Shown: positions 27,269 to 37,086, numbered from the stretch's first letter. The stretch is 64,000 nt of DNA from Chloroflexota bacterium (GCA_014360825.1 JACIWT010000007.1:84401-148400); one strand, 5' to 3'. Numbers and translations are program-made. The notes: generated by a model not told the origin, from the sequence alone.

Positions 27269-30159
27269 GCGTGGACAGGATTTATGTGGCGTTTGACATT
27301 GAGACGACCGGGCTCGATCCTGACCGCGACGCCATTATCGAAATCGGTGCAGTCCGCTTTAAAGACCACACTCCTCTTGCTACTTGGGAAAGCCTTGTCA
27401 ATCCGCAGCGCCCTATCCCTTATAAGATCACCTTATTGACTGGCATCACTCAGGAAGATGCGAACTCCGCGCCTTCTTTGACTGCGCTACTGAGTCCCCT
27501 GTGCGATTTCGTCCGTGATTACCCGGTGGTAGGTCACAACATTGGCTTTGACCTGTCCTTTCTGCGCAGGCACGGAGTCCTGACGCATAACTTGGCACTG
27601 GATACGTTTGAATTGGCGAGCATCCTCGTTCCCAAGGCATCGCGCTACAACCTCGATGTGCTTGCCTCAAAATTGGGTATCACTCTCCCCGTCCGGCATC
27701 GCGCCTTGGCTGATGCATTGGCAGCGAAGGATCTTTTTCTGGCTTTGCGCGACCTGGCGATGGAAATGGATTTCGATGCTCTGCAAGAGATCAATCGAAT
27801 AGGCGTTCGTGCCGATTGGCCGCTGCGATTCTTTTTCAGTGATATTGCTCGTGAACGCGCGCGAGGAGCCTTCTCCGGAGCCAGTATCCGTCGCCAATTG
27901 GTGGCCAAAGGCGAACTCGATGATGCGGCGATGGGTCTGGTTCTTGGTGATAGGATCCGCGAGCGGCCACTGGAACCACGAGTGCCCCCGGAGCCTGTGG
28001 ATGTGGAAGCGTTAGCGTCTATGCTGTCGCCGGGTGGCCTCATGGAGCGCGAATTCCCAGGCTACGAGCACCGTGAACAACAGGTGGAAATGCTGCGCCT
28101 CGTCGGGAGGGCATTCAATGAAGGCCAGCAACTTTTGGTCGAAGCGGGCACTGGCACAGGTAAATCAATCGCCTATCTAATTCCAGCCATTTACTTTGCC
28201 GTGCAGAATAACGAGCATGTGGTTATCTCCACGAATACCATCAATCTCCAAGATCAACTCTACAACAAGGATATCCCTGATCTCCAGCGCATCCTACCGT
28301 TAGATTTCAGAGCAACCCTGCTCAAAGGCCGCGGTAATTATCTTTGTCTGCGTCGTTTCGCCCTCTTTCGACGCCAGGCTACTCTCTCGCCGACCGAGAT
28401 CCAAGTACTAGCCAAGGTGCTGGCTTGGCTGCCCACCACAGATACGGGGGATCGCGCTGAACTGATGCTTGTCAAAGATGAGCCTGTCGTGTGGAACCAG
28501 TTGCAGGCTGAGGCAGACCTTTGTCTAGGCGACCACTGTCCTCATCGCATCGAAGGGCGGTGCTTCTTCGCTCGCGCCCGCCGCCGTGCGGAGGCAGCGC
28601 ATCTCATTATTGTCAACCACGCCCTCTTACTTTCGGATATGGTGACCGAAAACCGGGTGCTACCCGAATATCGCTACCTGATCGTGGATGAGGCCCATCA
28701 TCTGGAGGACCAGGCCACAGAGCAACTCAGTTTTTCGGTAGACGAAGTTGGTCTGCGCGCCCTCCTGAGCGCCCTGAGTTCCGATGCTGGGCGGCACGGT
28801 TTTTTCGCGGAGATACCGGTGCATTTCCGGGCCAGTTCTGTCGAACCCGCGGTCCAACGTCAATTGGGTTCTCTTCTGGACCAGATGCGAGGTGAAGTGG
28901 ATCGTGCCAGTACAGCCTTGACTGAACTTTTCGAGCACTTAGGTCTTTTCTTGGATGAGCAGACCGAGAAGAGCGAGGGCGAGACCTACGATCGCCAAAT
29001 CCGTCTGAACAGTGCCATTCGCATCCAACCCGACTGGTCAGATGTAGAGATGCTATGGGGTAACTTGGATGTGCCACTTTCCAGACTAGAGCGAGGATTG
29101 AGCAACCTTTATGAGGGTTTCACCAGCCTGGCGGATGCAGATATACTGGATTATGATGTGCTCTTGCAGGACACCCTTTCTTACCTCCGGCGGATCACTG
29201 AGATCCGTGAATCCATGAACGCTATCCTGGCTGAGCCGGATGAGCAGGGTATTTATTGGGCCTCAATCTCGACCACGGATAATTCGATCACCCTCCACGC
29301 TGCACCGTTACATGTGGGCGAAGTATTGCGCAAGAACCTTTTTGATAAACGGCGCTGTGTGATACTCACCTCGGCTACGCTGCGCACCGGCGAAGATTTC
29401 CGCTATCTACGGGAACGTCTGTCCTTGCAGGAAGCAGAAGAGGCGGCAGTGGGCTCGCCCTTTGATTATCTTTCCTCAACTCTGCTTTATTTACCTACTG
29501 ACATTCCCGAACCAGGCCAGCAGTATTACCAGAAAAAAGTCGAACAAACATTGATCGAACTCTGCCGCGCCATAGGCGGACGCACGTTGGTACTGTTCAC
29601 TTCCTATGGGCAATTGAACGAGTGTTATCGGGCCATCAGCCGTCCTCTGGAGGAAGCGGGCATCGTAGTGTATGCTCAGGGCATTGATGGGTCACGCCGG
29701 CAATTACTCGATAATTTCAAATCCACGCCAAAGGCTGTGCTCTTGGGCACGCGTAGTTTCTGGGAGGGCATTGATGTAGTAGGTGAGGCCTTGAGTTGCC
29801 TGGTTATCGTGCGACTACCGTTCTCTGTGCCCACAGACCCCATTTTCGCTGCCCGCAGCGAAGGTTTCGAGGACCCATTTAGAGAATATTCCGTGCCCGA
29901 AACTGTTCTGCGTTTTCGACAAGGTTTCGGCCGGCTGATCCGCAGCCGCACCGACCGTGGCGTAGTGGTAGTGCTGGACAAGCGCTTGCAGAGTAAATCC
30001 TACGGCCCGACATTCCTCAAATCGCTCCCCGAATGCACCTTGCGTCGCGGGACGTTAGCCGAACTGCCGTCACTGGCGGCAGAGTGGATCAATAATCGCG
30101 ACTTGGTGCTCCCTTCAGAAAAAATCTTCGCTGAAGAAGATGATCGGTGGATGTATTGA
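27262..30159 (+). CDS. dinG: DinG-family helicase fused to DnaQ-like 3'-5' exonuclease
   Basis: A 965-residue fusion. The N-terminal 170 residues form a DEDDh exonuclease (VAFDIETTGLDPDRDAIIEI, GHNIGFDLSFL, HRALADALAAKD). An XPD/DinG-type helicase follows, with Walker A EAGTGTGKSIAYLIP, the DEAHHLE box and a late LLGTRSFWEGIDV and RQGFGRLIRS. Four Cys (in GNYLC, DLC, DHC and GRC, between Walker A and DEAH) fit the iron-sulfur cluster of DinG/YoaA proteins. The protein should unwind 5'-tailed duplexes, D-loops or RNA-DNA hybrids during repair. The ATG at 27262 overlaps the rsmE stop. Confidence 0.9.
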   Translation: MVGVDRIYVAFDIETTGLDPDRDAIIEIGAVRFKDHTPLATWESLVNPQRPIPYKITLLTGITQEDANSAPSLTALLSPLCDFVRDYPVVGHNIGFDLSFLRRHGVLTHNLALDTFELASILVPKASRYNLDVLASKLGITLPVRHRALADALAAKDLFLALRDLAMEMDFDALQEINRIGVRADWPLRFFFSDIARERARGAFSGASIRRQLVAKGELDDAAMGLVLGDRIRERPLEPRVPPEPVDVEALASMLSPGGLMEREFPGYEHREQQVEMLRLVGRAFNEGQQLLVEAGTGTGKSIAYLIPAIYFAVQNNEHVVISTNTINLQDQLYNKDIPDLQRILPLDFRATLLKGRGNYLCLRRFALFRRQATLSPTEIQVLAKVLAWLPTTDTGDRAELMLVKDEPVVWNQLQAEADLCLGDHCPHRIEGRCFFARARRRAEAAHLIIVNHALLLSDMVTENRVLPEYRYLIVDEAHHLEDQATEQLSFSVDEVGLRALLSALSSDAGRHGFFAEIPVHFRASSVEPAVQRQLGSLLDQMRGEVDRASTALTELFEHLGLFLDEQTEKSEGETYDRQIRLNSAIRIQPDWSDVEMLWGNLDVPLSRLERGLSNLYEGFTSLADADILDYDVLLQDTLSYLRRITEIRESMNAILAEPDEQGIYWASISTTDNSITLHAAPLHVGEVLRKNLFDKRRCVILTSATLRTGEDFRYLRERLSLQEAEEAAVGSPFDYLSSTLLYLPTDIPEPGQQYYQKKVEQTLIELCRAIGGRTLVLFTSYGQLNECYRAISRPLEEAGIVVYAQGIDGSRRQLLDNFKSTPKAVLLGTRSFWEGIDVVGEALSCLVIVRLPFSVPTDPIFAARSEGFEDPFREYSVPETVLRFRQGFGRLIRSRTDRGVVVVLDKRLQSKSYGPTFLKSLPECTLRRGTLAELPSLAAEWINNRDLVLPSEKIFAEEDDRWMY

Positions 30160-30882
30160 ATGGAGTCACCTTTTGCCAATGTGCCAGGGTTGTTGCGGTA
30201 TGTGGGTTTGCTCCTCAGCGGAGTGTGTCACCAGATTCCCGAGCGCACATACTTCATCGGCACTCAGCAGTTGCCTCTCTGTGCTCGCTGCACTGGGACT
30301 TATCTCAGTGCGCTTTGGACGCTTGGTGTAATGGCGGTATTAGGCCGTGCACGAGCCGCCCGGCTACCACCAGCCCGCGTTTTGGTAGCGCTCATTCTCT
30401 TTTTTCTGGTCTGGGGAATTGACGGTTTCAATTCGTATTTGAGTGCCATTGAAGGGCTGCCCCATTTCTGCACGCCGCATAACATTTTTCGCTTGGCAAC
30501 AGGGATGCTAAATGGCCTCGCGCTGATGCTGATCCTTCTGCCCGTGTTTAATTTTGTTATCTGGCAGAATAGTCTTGATCGCCCAGTTGTAGATGGGTTT
30601 GGGGAATTGGTCGGTCTTATTATAGTTGTTGCGGTCGCCAATTCAGTAGTTATCTGGGCTCCGCCTGCCTTCTTCTATCCCTTGGCATTGCTGGAGGCCG
30701 TCTCGGTGCTCGTCCTGCTGGGCATGGTAAACAGCGTCCTCTTTGTCATTCTGCGGCGGCTGGAGAACACTATCTCGGGCTGGAGAGAGTTAGCCGTGCC
30801 CCTGGCTTTGGGGCTAATGGCTGCAGTGGTGGAATTGTGTGCTATTGCAGCGTTGCGGGCATGGCTGGCCAGCCTGTTGTGA
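30160..30882 (+). CDS. DUF2085 family membrane protein
   Basis: A 240-residue integral membrane protein of the DUF2085 family. The diagnostic segment is LLSGVCHQIPERTYFIGTQQ followed by LPLCARCTGTYLSAL (about residues 19-55), with Cys and His that may bind a metal. About six hydrophobic helices follow. The function of the family is not established. Its ATG begins directly after the dinG stop without a gap, so translation is likely coupled. Confidence 0.85.
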   Translation: MESPFANVPGLLRYVGLLLSGVCHQIPERTYFIGTQQLPLCARCTGTYLSALWTLGVMAVLGRARAARLPPARVLVALILFFLVWGIDGFNSYLSAIEGLPHFCTPHNIFRLATGMLNGLALMLILLPVFNFVIWQNSLDRPVVDGFGELVGLIIVVAVANSVVIWAPPAFFYPLALLEAVSVLVLLGMVNSVLFVILRRLENTISGWRELAVPLALGLMAAVVELCAIAALRAWLASLL

Positions 30883-30920
30883 CCCGGTCTCGGATACCCA
30901 GGCTCTCCATTTCACATCCT

Positions 30921-30949
30921 TTGCTACCAAACCGAAAATACGGTATAAT
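30921..30949 (+). promoter_or_regulatory. Promoter of the DUF4013 gene
   Basis: TTGCTA (30921-30926), 17 bases, TATAAT (30944-30949). The leader to the ATG at 31059 is about 100 bases. Confidence 0.6.
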
Positions 30950-31058
30950 TTCAGTGGAAACTAGCGGTAGTTTGGAGAAGTTCTTGGGAAGGGGGTGGGT
31001 ATCCGGACAGAAGTTCGTTTGGCATTGAAAGACAGAGATTCCGATTAAGGAGGCTAAA

Positions 31059-31699
31059 ATGGACTACGGCAAATCGTTTACCTTTTTTACCGAAGATGAG
31101 CAGTGGTTAACCAAAATTTGGTCGGTGGTATCCTGACCATCATTCCCATCGTCAATTTTGTGGTGATCGGCTATGTGCTCCAACTGCTCAAGAACGTGCG
31201 CGATGGAGTGGAGCGCCCCATGCCCAATTGGGATAACTTCGGCGACTACTTTATGAAGGGCCTGATGGTGGTCATCGCTGTTATCATCTATGCAATCCCC
31301 ATCATTCTTCTATCTTGCGTAAGTGGGGCTTTCAGTGCTGCCCTCGGAGGCCGTGGCCAAGAAGGGGTTCGTGGCCTGGCTGCTCTGTTTACTTCCGCAG
31401 TGGGTTGTCTATCCAGTCTGTGGGGGCTCCTTCTGGCGGTTGTTTTGCCCGCTGCTGTGGTGAAATACGCTGAGGCCGACGAGTTGAGCGCGTTCTTCCG
31501 CTTCGGCGATATCTTCTCTTTTATCACCAAAGACCTGGGCACGTACATCATCGTCATCATCCTGAGTTATCTTGCCCATTTCGTCGCTGGCTTTGGCGTT
31601 ATCCTCTGCTTCGTTGGTGTTATTTTCACCGCTTTCTGGGCGTCATTGGTGCAGGGACATCTCTTGGGGCAACTGGCTCGCCAACACAAAATGGTATGA
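31059..31699 (+). CDS. DUF4013 family membrane protein, apparent frameshift
   Basis: A membrane protein of the DUF4013 type, about 213 residues once a frameshift is allowed. Translation should start at ATG 31059 behind AAGGAGG and reads MDYGKSFTFFTEDEQWLTKI. At codon 20 (31116-31118) the frame must move by -1 to continue as LVGGILTIIPIVNFVVIGYV, which is the expected family continuation. Without the shift the product ends after 25 residues. The rest has a polar loop (VRDGVERPMPNWDNFGDYF) and several long hydrophobic segments. One missing T in ATTTGG would explain the break; it may be a sequence error, a true mutation or recoding. A downstream GTG at 31103 is in frame but lacks a Shine-Dalgarno site. 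Confidence 0.75.
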
Positions 31700-31721
31700 T
31701 GTAGTAGAAAGCGAGGTTCCT

Positions 31722-31752
31722 TTCAGGCGAGGAATGTGCATCCTCGCCTGAA
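31722..31752 (+). terminator. Terminator between the DUF4013 and DUF2148 genes
   Basis: A 12-base perfect inverted repeat (TTCAGGCGAGGA at 31722-31733, complement at 31741-31752) with a 7-base loop, followed by CTTTGTATTATT. Confidence 0.75.
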
Positions 31753-31781
31753 CTTTGTATTATTAGAAGGGGGGTGTGGAC

Positions 31782-32294
31782 ATGGAACAACAACTGAAGA
31801 TGGTTGCACAACTCATGGTCATTGCTGCCCGGACTGCCCCTAAGTCAGCTGGTCAGGACTTTGTGGTGACTAAGATCATAGAGGGAGAGGCCTGCCAAGA
31901 ACTTGGCGAGGCGATGATCCGATTCGGGGAACGAACGGGCAAGCGCAATTTTGACCGAGATGGGAACAACGTGAAGAATTCACCCGTTGTGGTCCTCATC
32001 GGGATCAAAGATGCCAAGGCCATGGGGCTCAATTGCAGTGCCTGCGGTGCCGAGAAATGCATCAAGCCCAACACTTTTGAGGGCGAGTTTCAGGGACCGC
32101 AATGCGCTTTCCGCCTGTTAGATATGGGCATTGCTCTGGGTTCGGCAGTGAAAACCGCCTCACTACTCAATGTGGACAATCGCATCATGTACCGCGCCGG
32201 GGTAGTGGCTCGCGAGATGGGCCTGATTGACGCTGACTACGTGATGGGTATCCCGCTCTCAGCGACGGGTAAGAGCATCTATTTCGACCGTTAG
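31782..32294 (+). CDS. DUF2148 ferredoxin-like domain protein
   Basis: A 170-residue cytoplasmic protein of the DUF2148 (ferredoxin-domain) family. It contains the Cys motif NCSACGAEKC at about residues 86-95 and a later QCAF, enough to hold an iron-sulfur cluster. The flanking LLDMGIALGSAVKTASLLNV and DADYVMGIPLSATGKSIYFD are family-typical. Members are common in anaerobes, and their function is unknown. The ATG at 31782 has AAGGGGGG 7 bases upstream. It stands alone between a terminator and the mevalonate genes. Confidence 0.85.
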   Translation: MEQQLKMVAQLMVIAARTAPKSAGQDFVVTKIIEGEACQELGEAMIRFGERTGKRNFDRDGNNVKNSPVVVLIGIKDAKAMGLNCSACGAEKCIKPNTFEGEFQGPQCAFRLLDMGIALGSAVKTASLLNVDNRIMYRAGVVAREMGLIDADYVMGIPLSATGKSIYFDR

Positions 32295-32359
32295 ACGCAA
32301 AGTTGATAGTTTTTGACAGCCTCTTTGTGTTATAAAAATTACAAAAGCAGTGAATATAC

Positions 32360-32385
32360 GCCTGCAGTGAAGCCCGCCTGCAGGC
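32360..32385 (+). other. Hairpin in the mvaA leader
   Basis: GCCTGCAG (32360-32367), a 10-base loop and CTGCAGGC (32378-32385) form an 8-base stem in the 115-base gap between the DUF2148 gene and HMG-CoA reductase. No clear T-run follows, so it may be a regulatory or weak termination structure. Confidence 0.4.
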
Positions 32386-32409
32386 TGTTGCTATTCCTGA
32401 GGGGGTTAG

Positions 32410-33699
32410 GTGAGCAGAACATCGCGCATTCCCGGCTTCTTTCGGCTCAGCATCGAGGAGCGGCTTGCGAAAGTCCGCGAATTCGCAGATCTCTCCTCAG
32501 ATGAGGTGGCTCTTTTGGCCACCGGTATGGGCCTGAGCCTCGACCAAGCCGATCACATGATCGAAAACGTCATGGGGACATTTCCCCTCCCTTTGGGCAT
32601 TGCGGTCAATTTCCTGATTAACGGTCGGGATGTCTTGGTGCCTATGGCGATTGAAGAGCCATCTGTGGTGGCGGGGGCCAGTTACGCCGCCCGATTGGTG
32701 CGCGAGGGAGGCGGTTTCCAAACCTCCAGTGACGAGGCCCTCATGATCGGCCAGATCCAGGTCCTGGATTTGACAGATCCTTGGGTTGCTCGCTTCCAGG
32801 TGCTTAGGGAAAAAAGTCGCATCCTGGCGTTAGCAAACCAACAGGATCCGATCATCGTCGGGCTTGGCGGTGGGGCGCGGGACCTAGAAGCGCGGGTGCT
32901 CTCTGAATCACCGGTAGGCCCCATGCTCATCCTTCACATCCTCTATGATACCCGCGACGCGATGGGTGCCAACACAGTCAATACGGCAGTGGAGGCTGTC
33001 GCACCACTGGTGGAAGAAATTACCGGTGGGCGGGTGAACCTGCGCATTCTCTCTAACTTGGCAGACCGACGCCTGGCACGCGCCAAATGCATTGTGCCGG
33101 CCAGTTCTCTGGCCCAGGAAGGTTTCAGTGGGACCGAAGTGGTGCGGGGCATCGTGGAGGCTTGGGCATTTGCCGCAACAGACCCTTATCGGGCTGCGAC
33201 GCACAATAAAGGCATCATGAACGGTATAGATGCTGTGGTCGTCGCCACTGGTAATGATTGGCGGGCTGTTGAGGCCGGAGCGCACGCCTATGCTGCGCGG
33301 GGTGGACGTTATACCTCGCTCAGCCACTGGAGCGAGAATTCAGACGGAGACCTGGTAGGCACGCTGGAATTGCCTATGGCTGTGGGTATTGTCGGCGGAG
33401 CCACGAGGGTTCACCCCCTGGCTCGCCTGGCGCTCAAGATCATGGGTGTGCAGTCGGCCCGTGACCTGGCCGAGATCATCACCGCTGTGGGCCTGGCTCA
33501 AAACTTGGCGGCGCTGCGTGCTCTGGCCACAGAGGGCATACAGCGGGGGCACATGGAGTTACATGCTCGCAATGTGGCCGTCTCGGCTGGTGCTAAAGGT
33601 GATCTAATTGACAAAGTGGTGGAGCGCCTGGTCAAAGAGCGAGTCATCCGCTTGGATCGGGCCCAGGAAATCATCCAAGAACTGCAGGGACAACTATGA
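32410..33699 (+). CDS. mvaA: Hydroxymethylglutaryl-CoA reductase, class II
   Basis: A 429-residue class II (degradative-type) HMG-CoA reductase, converting HMG-CoA to mevalonate with NAD(P)H. The class II signature [20 protein letters not shown] holds the catalytic Glu52. The Lys and Asp of the active site are plausible in [20 protein letters not shown], and the C-terminal His in [12 protein letters not shown]. The GTG start at 32410 follows GAGGGGG. It overlaps the HMG-CoA synthase gene by 4 bases. Together with the synthase, thiolase and DUF35 genes it forms a compact mevalonate entry operon, so a biosynthetic role is likely despite the class II type. Confidence 0.95.
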   Translation: MSRTSRIPGFFRLSIEERLAKVREFADLSSDEVALLATGMGLSLDQADHMIENVMGTFPLPLGIAVNFLINGRDVLVPMAIEEPSVVAGASYAARLVREGGGFQTSSDEALMIGQIQVLDLTDPWVARFQVLREKSRILALANQQDPIIVGLGGGARDLEARVLSESPVGPMLILHILYDTRDAMGANTVNTAVEAVAPLVEEITGGRVNLRILSNLADRRLARAKCIVPASSLAQEGFSGTEVVRGIVEAWAFAATDPYRAATHNKGIMNGIDAVVVATGNDWRAVEAGAHAYAARGGRYTSLSHWSENSDGDLVGTLELPMAVGIVGGATRVHPLARLALKIMGVQSARDLAEIITAVGLAQNLAALRALATEGIQRGHMELHARNVAVSAGAKGDLIDKVVERLVKERVIRLDRAQEIIQELQGQL

Positions 33700-34742
33700 A
33701 GCCCTTACGCGATGTCGGAATTATCGGATACGGAGCCTACGTGCCCCGCTATCGCCTGCCTGCAGCAGAGGTGGCACGCGTGTGGGCAGGCGGTGACGGT
33801 GGGTTGCCTGTCCGAGAGAAAGCAGTGACGGGACTCGATGAGGACACGACGACCATGGCTGTCGAGGCGGCGCGAAATGCGTTGCGCCGGGCCGGTATCG
33901 CACCTTCGCAGTTGCGAGCGGTATGGGTGGGCACGGAGTCCAAGTCTTATGCGGTCAAGCCGACCTCTACGATTGTCGCCGAGGCTATCGGGGCGACACC
34001 CGAGGTGTTGGCTGCTGATTGGGAGTTCGCCTGCAAGGCTGGCACTGAGGCTATGCAGGCGGCCATAGGGTTGGTGGGCTCGGGCATGGCCGATTACGCC
34101 ATGGTCATCGGCATGGACACGGCGCAGGCTCGCCCCGGCGATGCGCTCGAATACACGGCGGCAGCAGGTGGTGCGGCATATATTCTTGGTCCTAAGGAAG
34201 AAAGCCTGGCATATCTTGAGGCATCGTATTCCTACGTCTCCGACACACCAGACTTTTTCCGTAAGCCATACGATCGTTATCCGCAGCACGGGGGCCGGTT
34301 CACGGGTGAACCGGCGTATTTCAGACACATTACTGCTGCTGCTCAGGGCCTCATGGAATTGCTGGGCTACAAACCACAGGATTTCGCGGCTGCTGTCTTT
34401 CATCAGCCCAACACGAAATTCCCGCAACGAGTGGCTAAGATGCTCGGTTTCTCGGACGATCAGATCAAAACCGGGCTACTTGCGCCTGAAATTGGCAATA
34501 CTTATGCTGGGTCCGCGTTGATCGGGCTGACGGCTGTGCTGGATGTCGCCGAGCCTGGACAGCGTATCCTGCTCGTATCCTTCGGTTCTGGGGCGGGGAG
34601 CGATGCTTTTTCCTGGGTGGTTACGGACGCTATCCACGCCCGACGACATTGCGCGCCACAGACTCGTGATTACATTGACCGACGCCAGGAAATAGATTAC
34701 GCCGTTTACGCGCGATATCGAAGAAAGTTGCATTTGGTATGA
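33696..34742 (+). CDS. Archaeal-type hydroxymethylglutaryl-CoA synthase
   Basis: A 348-residue HMG-CoA synthase of the archaeal type, which condenses acetyl-CoA with acetoacetyl-CoA. It starts [20 protein letters not shown]. The nucleophilic Cys113 lies in [20 protein letters not shown], and the His segment [16 protein letters not shown] and [13 protein letters not shown] follow. In methanogens this enzyme forms a channelling complex with acetoacetyl-CoA thiolase and a DUF35 scaffold (Voegeli and co-workers); the same three genes are adjacent here. It overlaps mvaA and the thiolase gene by 4 bases each, so translation is coupled. Confidence 0.92.
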   Translation: MKPLRDVGIIGYGAYVPRYRLPAAEVARVWAGGDGGLPVREKAVTGLDEDTTTMAVEAARNALRRAGIAPSQLRAVWVGTESKSYAVKPTSTIVAEAIGATPEVLAADWEFACKAGTEAMQAAIGLVGSGMADYAMVIGMDTAQARPGDALEYTAAAGGAAYILGPKEESLAYLEASYSYVSDTPDFFRKPYDRYPQHGGRFTGEPAYFRHITAAAQGLMELLGYKPQDFAAAVFHQPNTKFPQRVAKMLGFSDDQIKTGLLAPEIGNTYAGSALIGLTAVLDVAEPGQRILLVSFGSGAGSDAFSWVVTDAIHARRHCAPQTRDYIDRRQEIDYAVYARYRRKLHLV

Positions 34743-35920
34743 TACTGCCCTCGGGGGACGTTTCGTTGCGTGACGTCAGCATTGTTGGCATCGGACAAAC
34801 GAAAGTTGCAGAGCACTGGGAGAAATCCATTCGCGATCTAGGTGTGGAAGCCATCCGAGCAGCATTACGTGACGCTGAGTTCGAGACCGCAGACGCTTTA
34901 TACGTTGGCAATGCCCTGGCAGGTGAATTGGTCGGTCAAGAGCATCTGGCGGCCTTGTTGGCTGACTGGGCTGGATTGCGGGGCATCGAGGCACTCCGCG
35001 TCGAGGCGGCAGCAGCATCGGGTGCGGCGGCATTGCACATGGCCTACCTAGCGGTGGCGAGCGGCCTGCATGATATCGTCGTTGTCTGCGGCGTTGAGAA
35101 GACTACTGATGTTAGTCCAGAGGCTGTAACCGCCGCCTTGGCTAGTGGGGGGGATAGCGACCATGAAGCCCTCCATGGGGCCACCTTGGAGGCCACAAAC
35201 GCTCTCATTATGCGCCGCTATATGTACGAATACCGCATCGAGCACAGCGAGTTCGCGCCGTTTGTGGTAAACGCACATCGTAACGCGTTGAACAATCCTA
35301 ACGCTATGTTTCGTTTCTCGGTGACAGCGGATGCTTATGAGAGAGCGAATGTCGTGGCCGACCCGATCAATGTGCTGGACTGTGCACCCATGTCAGACGG
35401 AGCAGCAGCGCTGGTGCTTTGCCCAAGTGAGCGGGCAAAGAAGTCGAAGAGTATGCCCATCCGCATTGCTGCGTCAGCGGTGGCCACAGATCGGATTGCT
35501 CTCCACGATCGACATGATCCGTTGTTCTTGCAGGCGGCCTGGGAATCGGCAACCCGCGCCTATCATCAGGCCGGCGTTGGCCCAGAGGACATTGATTTTT
35601 TCGAGTTACATGATGGTTTCACCATTATGACTGCGCTCTCTCTGGAGGCCTGTGATTTCGCCGAGCGTGGTCAGGCCGTGCGACTCGCTCAGGAAGGTGA
35701 AATCGGGCTTACAGGACGTATACCCATTTGTACGATGGGTGGGCTGAAGGCGCGCGGTCATCCCTTGGGGGCCACGGGAGTTTATCAGGTGGTAGAGGCG
35801 GTGCTCCAGTTGCGCGGGCAGGCGGGCGATAATCAGGTGAAAGACTGCCGGCTGGCGATGACTCAGAGTTTGGGTGGCAGCGGAGCGACGGCTATCACCC
35901 ATATTCTGGGGTACCTGTAA
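34739..35920 (+). CDS. Thiolase-family protein of the archaeal HMG-CoA synthase complex, nucleophilic Cys replaced
   Basis: A 393-residue thiolase-fold protein of the archaeal acetoacetyl-CoA thiolase/SCP-x branch. [13 protein letters not shown] and [20 protein letters not shown] give the His side of the active site, and it ends with [14 protein letters not shown]. The nucleophile loop, normally EAACASG, reads [12 protein letters not shown]: Ala92 (codon 35012-35014, GCA) stands where the catalytic Cys is expected. That suggests loss of acyl transfer or a changed chemistry, yet gene order and the ATGA overlap with HMG-CoA synthase are preserved. It may be a structural or acetyl-CoA-channelling partner. 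Confidence 0.85.
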   Translation: MILPSGDVSLRDVSIVGIGQTKVAEHWEKSIRDLGVEAIRAALRDAEFETADALYVGNALAGELVGQEHLAALLADWAGLRGIEALRVEAAAASGAAALHMAYLAVASGLHDIVVVCGVEKTTDVSPEAVTAALASGGDSDHEALHGATLEATNALIMRRYMYEYRIEHSEFAPFVVNAHRNALNNPNAMFRFSVTADAYERANVVADPINVLDCAPMSDGAAALVLCPSERAKKSKSMPIRIAASAVATDRIALHDRHDPLFLQAAWESATRAYHQAGVGPEDIDFFELHDGFTIMTALSLEACDFAERGQAVRLAQEGEIGLTGRIPICTMGGLKARGHPLGATGVYQVVEAVLQLRGQAGDNQVKDCRLAMTQSLGGSGATAITHILGYL

Positions 35921-36040
35921 CATTCATCCCCCAGTCGGGCATCCATGATTAAGGATATATCATCTGAATCTAAGTTACGGGAAAATGCCAACTTGCGGTT
36001 AAGAGATCTATAGTAGTTTGGAAGGAGGATAGGATAGACC

Positions 36041-36445
36041 ATGGAAACACCACGTCATTGGAGATTACGGGGCCAGCGATACGGGCTCGTTGGCGAGGTT
36101 TGTGAGCACTGCGGGGCCAAGATCTTTCCTGCCCGCGATGTCTGCCCCAATTGCGAAGATATGGCGTACAAGCCCTTTCGGTTCAGTGGCCGCGGGGAGG
36201 TTTATTCCTTCTCTACAATCTATCAAGCGCCACAGGGATATGAAGAATACGCGCCTTACACAGTCGCACTGGTGAAACTCGAGGAGGGTCCTCTAGTTAC
36301 TGGTCAACTGACTGACATGGAAGCCACAGATGCACACATTGGCATGCCCGTCGAAATGGTCACGCGCAAGATCCGTGAAGAAAGCGGAAACGGCGCGATT
36401 ATCTACGGATACAAATTCCGCCCGGCGCTGTCATCTGTGCGGTAA
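36041..36445 (+). CDS. DUF35 zinc-ribbon/OB-fold protein (scaffold of the thiolase-HMGCS complex)
   Basis: A 134-residue DUF35 protein. The N-terminal zinc ribbon has CEHCGAKIFPARDVCPNC (about residues 22-39) and an OB-fold follows (GRGEVYSFSTIYQAPQGYEE, YTVALVKLEEGPLVTGQL). In archaea DUF35 bridges acetoacetyl-CoA thiolase and HMG-CoA synthase and contributes a CoA-binding site. The location 120 bases after the thiolase gene supports this role. A GGAGG Shine-Dalgarno site precedes the ATG. Confidence 0.88.
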   Translation: METPRHWRLRGQRYGLVGEVCEHCGAKIFPARDVCPNCEDMAYKPFRFSGRGEVYSFSTIYQAPQGYEEYAPYTVALVKLEEGPLVTGQLTDMEATDAHIGMPVEMVTRKIREESGNGAIIYGYKFRPALSSVR

Positions 36446-36473
36446 CCAAACCTCGCTTTCGAGCGCGGAAGGA

Positions 36474-36848
36474 TCAGGGGGCATTGTTTTGATAGGCTCC
36501 GAGCAGGATTTCCAACAAAAACGCAATGGCAAACAGCAAGGATGCGTTGACCCAGTTGAGCGCGTGTAGGATGTGCAGCCCTATGCCCACGGTTAGAAAC
36601 ATGGCGAACAGGGTCGAACGGCGTATGGCGTTCCCCAAGAGCCTTTCGGTTGATGCATGGGGTCGCAGCCAGCGCCCCAAATAGAATAAGACTGGGAGGG
36701 ACGAGAATAATAGCCCCAAGCAGAAAACGATCAGGACAAGTAAGACATTGAGTCCTTCTGGTGGCTGAGTGTAGGTGAAGTAAGCAATGCCAGACCAGCA
36801 AGCAAGTGCGAAGAGAACCGAGATGGCAATTTTGGGTCGGTGGGTCAT
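36474..36848 (-). CDS. Small membrane protein of unknown function
   Basis: A 124-residue protein on the minus strand with four hydrophobic segments: KIAISVLFALACWSGIAYF, LNVLLVLIVFCLGLLFSSLP, STLFAMFLTVGIGLHILHAL and ASLLFAIAFLLEILLGAY. I recognise no family. The ATG at 36848 follows GGAGG by 6 bases, which decides the start; longer frames lack such a site. It is convergent with the DUF35 gene and diverges from the rRNA promoters. Confidence 0.65.
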   Translation of the reverse strand: MTHRPKIAISVLFALACWSGIAYFTYTQPPEGLNVLLVLIVFCLGLLFSSLPVLFYLGRWLRPHASTERLLGNAIRRSTLFAMFLTVGIGLHILHALNWVNASLLFAIAFLLEILLGAYQNNAP

Positions 36849-36895
36849 GGGCATCCTCCAATGAAGGTCATGCGCTCCCGCAGATTTCACGCAAC

Positions 36896-36924
36896 TTGAC
36901 AAGGAACAGTCTTTGTGCTACAAT
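36896..36924 (+). promoter_or_regulatory. rRNA promoter P1
   Basis: TTGACA (36896-36901), 17 bases, TACAAT (36919-36924). It lies about 300 bases upstream of 16S rRNA. Confidence 0.75.
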
Positions 36925-37086
36925 ATAAGTGAAAGTGATATACGGACTGATCTCATTCGCACTGGGTGCGAAAAGATCTAACAATTGAAAGTGGGGGTGA
37001 CAGGCAAAGATTAGTGCGATGAAATCTTACATTGTGCTTGTCTCCCAACCGACGGATTACCGCCGGTTTTTCGCATTTAGTGTGAT

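Noticed and set aside
31113..31119. AAAATTT as a programmed -1 frameshift site
   Set aside because: Zero-frame codons are AAA ATT; re-pairing after a -1 slip would be CAA AAT, which is poor. No stem or pseudoknot was noticed downstream. A base loss is more likely.
32313..32336. TTGACA and TATAAA before mvaA as a promoter
   Set aside because: The spacing is only 12 bases, too short for a sigma-70 promoter; other pairings were no better.
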